NCBI GenBank assembly: GCA_022571615.1
Contig: JACZXM010000006.1
Span: forward strand, 4,867-13,462
Direction: 5' to 3'
Source: Acidobacteriota bacterium
Lineage (GTDB): Bacteria; Acidobacteriota; UBA890; WLXD01
Length of the DNA: 8,596 nucleotides
Part shown: in pieces, positions 7,449 through 8,596 of the stretch
Layout: each line of letters opens with the position of its first letter
Position numbering within the stretch: position 1 is the stretch's first letter
The notes under the pieces: generated by a model
What the model saw: only the letters and a program-made list of their open reading frames with translations
Database searches by the model: none
Told to the model about the DNA's origin: nothing
Translations under genes and position numbers: made by a program

Positions 7449-7580
7449 GCTGAGGCAAGTAAGGAGGGAGGCCGCAGCAGCCAGCCACCACCACAGCTCG
7501 GTCGGCGGCTACCAAGGCCCCTGCTCCGGCGGAGCGCGGAATCTTCCCTCCGCTTTGTCCAGAGGTTGCTCGACAGGAGC
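7449..7580. other. GC-rich intergenic segment with possible long-range RNA stem
   Basis: No coding sequence with family features is seen here. GGAGGGA (7463-7469) can pair with TCCCTCC (7545-7551), and CCGC (7472-7475) with GCGG (7536-7539) inside it, giving an interrupted stem that encloses most of the segment. A local GCTCC/GGAGC hairpin lies at about 7523-7535. It could be the 3' untranslated region and terminator of the methyltransferase gene or a degenerate element. Evidence is thin. Confidence 0.3.
7529..7556 (+). terminator. Weak candidate terminator of the methyltransferase gene
   Basis: GCGGAG (7529-7534) can pair with CTCCGC (7548-7553) over a 13-nt loop, followed by only three T residues. 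The stem is short and competes with the long-range pairing noted for the same segment, so this is a tentative call. Confidence 0.22.
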
Positions 7581-7599
7581 GTTTAAAAAATGATATCAG
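7570..7599 (+). promoter_or_regulatory. Candidate promoter of the SPFH gene
   Basis: TCGACA (7570-7575) matches a -35 box at five of six positions. Eighteen bases on, TATCAG (7594-7599) is a weak -10. A better -10, TATGAT (7600-7605), has no matching -35 at normal spacing. Either -10 would lie inside the operator-like repeats, so a bound repressor could block it. Inferred only from position and the AT-rich context. Confidence 0.3.
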
Positions 7600-7620
7600 T
7601 ATGATACTTTAATGGTATCT
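7591..7620 (+). promoter_or_regulatory. Three phased operator-like boxes upstream of the SPFH gene
   Basis: TGATATCA (7591-7598, a perfect palindrome), TGATACTT (7602-7609) and TGGTATCT (7613-7620) begin exactly 11 bp apart. The last two also form an inverted pair GATAC-7 nt-GTATC (7603-7619). The surrounding 42 bp (7581-7622) hold only 10 G/C bases, in contrast to the GC-rich flanks. Repeated short boxes at one-turn spacing are typical sites for small repressors that bind cooperatively on one DNA face, such as ribbon-helix-helix proteins. The regulator is not in the window. Confidence 0.5.
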
Positions 7621-7688
7621 AGAAGCGCTGGCCTACCGGACAAGTGGCCACGCTTCCGAGGCTGATTCTCGACCGAGGTCGGGGCGAA

Positions 7689-7693
7689 AGGAG
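7689..7693 (+). promoter_or_regulatory. Ribosome binding site fixing the SPFH gene start
   Basis: AGGAG within AAAGGAGA stands seven bases before ATG 7701. This sets the start over the GTG at 7644 in the same frame, whose extra 19 residues are polar and unlike the family. Confidence 0.7.
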
Positions 7694-7700
7694 ATGGGCA

Positions 7701-8594
7701 ATGATTCGCGAGATCGAAACCAAGACGATCAACGGGCTTTTCATGGTGGCGGTGCTGATCGCAGTGTTCCTGTTGCTCGGCTGGATGCTGTTGGGGACCA
7801 TCGGGGACCTGTCGGACCTAGGGCCCAGCACGCTGCGGATCTGGCAACTGGTGACGCTGATCGTGCTGATGATGCTCGACGCGCTGCTGTCCATCGGCCT
7901 GTTCACCGTGGCGCCTAACGAGGGCAGGGTGCTGCAGCTGTTCGGCAAGTATGTCGGTACGGTCAAGACACCGGGCCTGCAGTGGGCCAACCCCTTCTAC
8001 ACCAAACGCCGGGTCTCGCTCCGGGTGCGGAACTTCGAGACCGGGAAGCTCAAGGTCAACGACAAGCGAGGCAACCCGATCGAGCTCGCAGCGATCGTGG
8101 TCTGGAAGGTCGTCGATACCGCCGAGGCCGTCTTCCTGGTCGACGACTTCACCCACTACGTGCATGTTCAGTGCGAAGCGGCGGGCCGCAGCTTGGCTAC
8201 CGGCCACCCGTACGACGTGTTCGAGGAAGGGGAGATCTCGCTGGTCAGCCATACCGAGGAGGTCTCCCAGGAGCTAGAGGTGCACATCCGCGAGCGTCTG
8301 GATAAGGCCGGTGTGGAGGTGATCGAAGCGCGGATCAGCCATCTTGCGTATGCACCGGAGATTGCCAGCGCCATGCTGCAACGCCAACAGGCGGCAGCGG
8401 TCATCGCCGCGCGCAGCATGATCGTCGAGGGTGCGGTAGGCATGGTGGAGAACGCCCTCGAGCTGCTGTCGCGGAAGAACGTGGTGCGGCTGGACGAGGA
8501 ACGCAAGGCGGCGATGGTGAGCAACCTGCTGGTGGTTCTGTGCGGCGACTCGCGGCCGCAACCCATTCTCAATACCGGCAGCATGTACACGTGA
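7701..8594 (+). CDS. SPFH/Band 7 (prohibitin/stomatin-like) membrane protein
   Basis: The protein has 297 residues. Two hydrophobic segments, about 12-32 and 48-67, form an N-terminal membrane anchor or hairpin. The SPFH domain begins right after ([33 protein letters not shown], 67-99) and continues through [40 protein letters not shown], and the [39 protein letters not shown] helix. It ends with the [18 protein letters not shown]...NTGSMY tail that I recognise from one bacterial SPFH subfamily. SPFH proteins oligomerise at membranes and organise microdomains or act on membrane protease complexes; the specific role here is unknown. In this subfamily I recall a small ribbon-helix-helix gene directly downstream; the TGA here is two bases from the window end, so that cannot be checked. 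The AT-rich operator-like island lies 80 bp upstream of the start. Confidence 0.9.
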   Translation: MIREIETKTINGLFMVAVLIAVFLLLGWMLLGTIGDLSDLGPSTLRIWQLVTLIVLMMLDALLSIGLFTVAPNEGRVLQLFGKYVGTVKTPGLQWANPFYTKRRVSLRVRNFETGKLKVNDKRGNPIELAAIVVWKVVDTAEAVFLVDDFTHYVHVQCEAAGRSLATGHPYDVFEEGEISLVSHTEEVSQELEVHIRERLDKAGVEVIEARISHLAYAPEIASAMLQRQQAAAVIAARSMIVEGAVGMVENALELLSRKNVVRLDEERKAAMVSNLLVVLCGDSRPQPILNTGSMYT

Positions 8595-8596
8595 TC

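Noticed and set aside
1..8596. Defence island, toxin-antitoxin locus, biosynthetic cluster or prophage
   Set aside because: The genes are a mix of housekeeping and unrelated hydrolase/membrane genes on alternating strands; no nuclease, integrase, transposase, synthetase or paired small toxin gene is present.
1..8596. CRISPR array, tRNA or rRNA gene
   Set aside because: No regularly spaced direct repeats and no tRNA- or rRNA-like conserved sequence were seen on either strand.

Overview
The window is about 8.6 kb of GC-rich (roughly two-thirds G+C) bacterial chromosome. It is tightly packed with ordinary-looking genes and has no rRNA, tRNA, transposase, phage gene or CRISPR array. Two predicted lipoprotein-type signal sequences suggest a Gram-negative-type envelope. 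The divergent YchF and the mix of a PHP hydrolase, a DUF1028 protein and an amidohydrolase lipoprotein would fit an uncultured proteobacterium or acidobacterium-like lineage. The sequence alone does not settle the taxon.

Layout, left to right. (1) The 3' part of a CehA/McbA-like PHP metallohydrolase on the + strand, open at the left edge. (2) A 109-bp near-perfect palindromic element. It lies exactly between two convergent genes and its two tips supply the TAA stop codons of both. (3) A DUF1028 protein with a C-terminal helical/TPR-like repeat region and an N-terminal lipoprotein-like signal, on the - strand. (4) Thymidylate kinase (tmk) on the + strand, divergent from the DUF1028 gene. (5) A divergent YchF/OLA1-type ATPase on the - strand, overlapping the tmk tail by 11 bp. 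(6) A lipoprotein-type member of the N-acyl-D-amino-acid deacylase/amidohydrolase superfamily on the - strand, upstream of ychF. It lacks the usual HxH metal motif. (7) A class I SAM-dependent methyltransferase on the + strand, divergent from the amidohydrolase. (8) A 250-bp intergenic region with a structured GC-rich half and a sharply AT-rich 42-bp island holding three operator-like half-palindromes at 11-bp spacing. (9) An SPFH/Band 7 membrane protein on the + strand, ending two bases before the window edge.

The genes do not form one pathway. tmk and ychF are housekeeping genes (dTTP synthesis; ribosome-associated ATPase). The PHP, DUF1028 and amidohydrolase genes look like hydrolytic or envelope accessory functions. 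The SPFH gene probably begins a small separately regulated unit that continues past the right edge. I see no convincing new multi-gene system. The most unusual items are the palindrome with built-in stop codons, the phased operator array before the SPFH gene, and the amidohydrolase with altered metal ligands.
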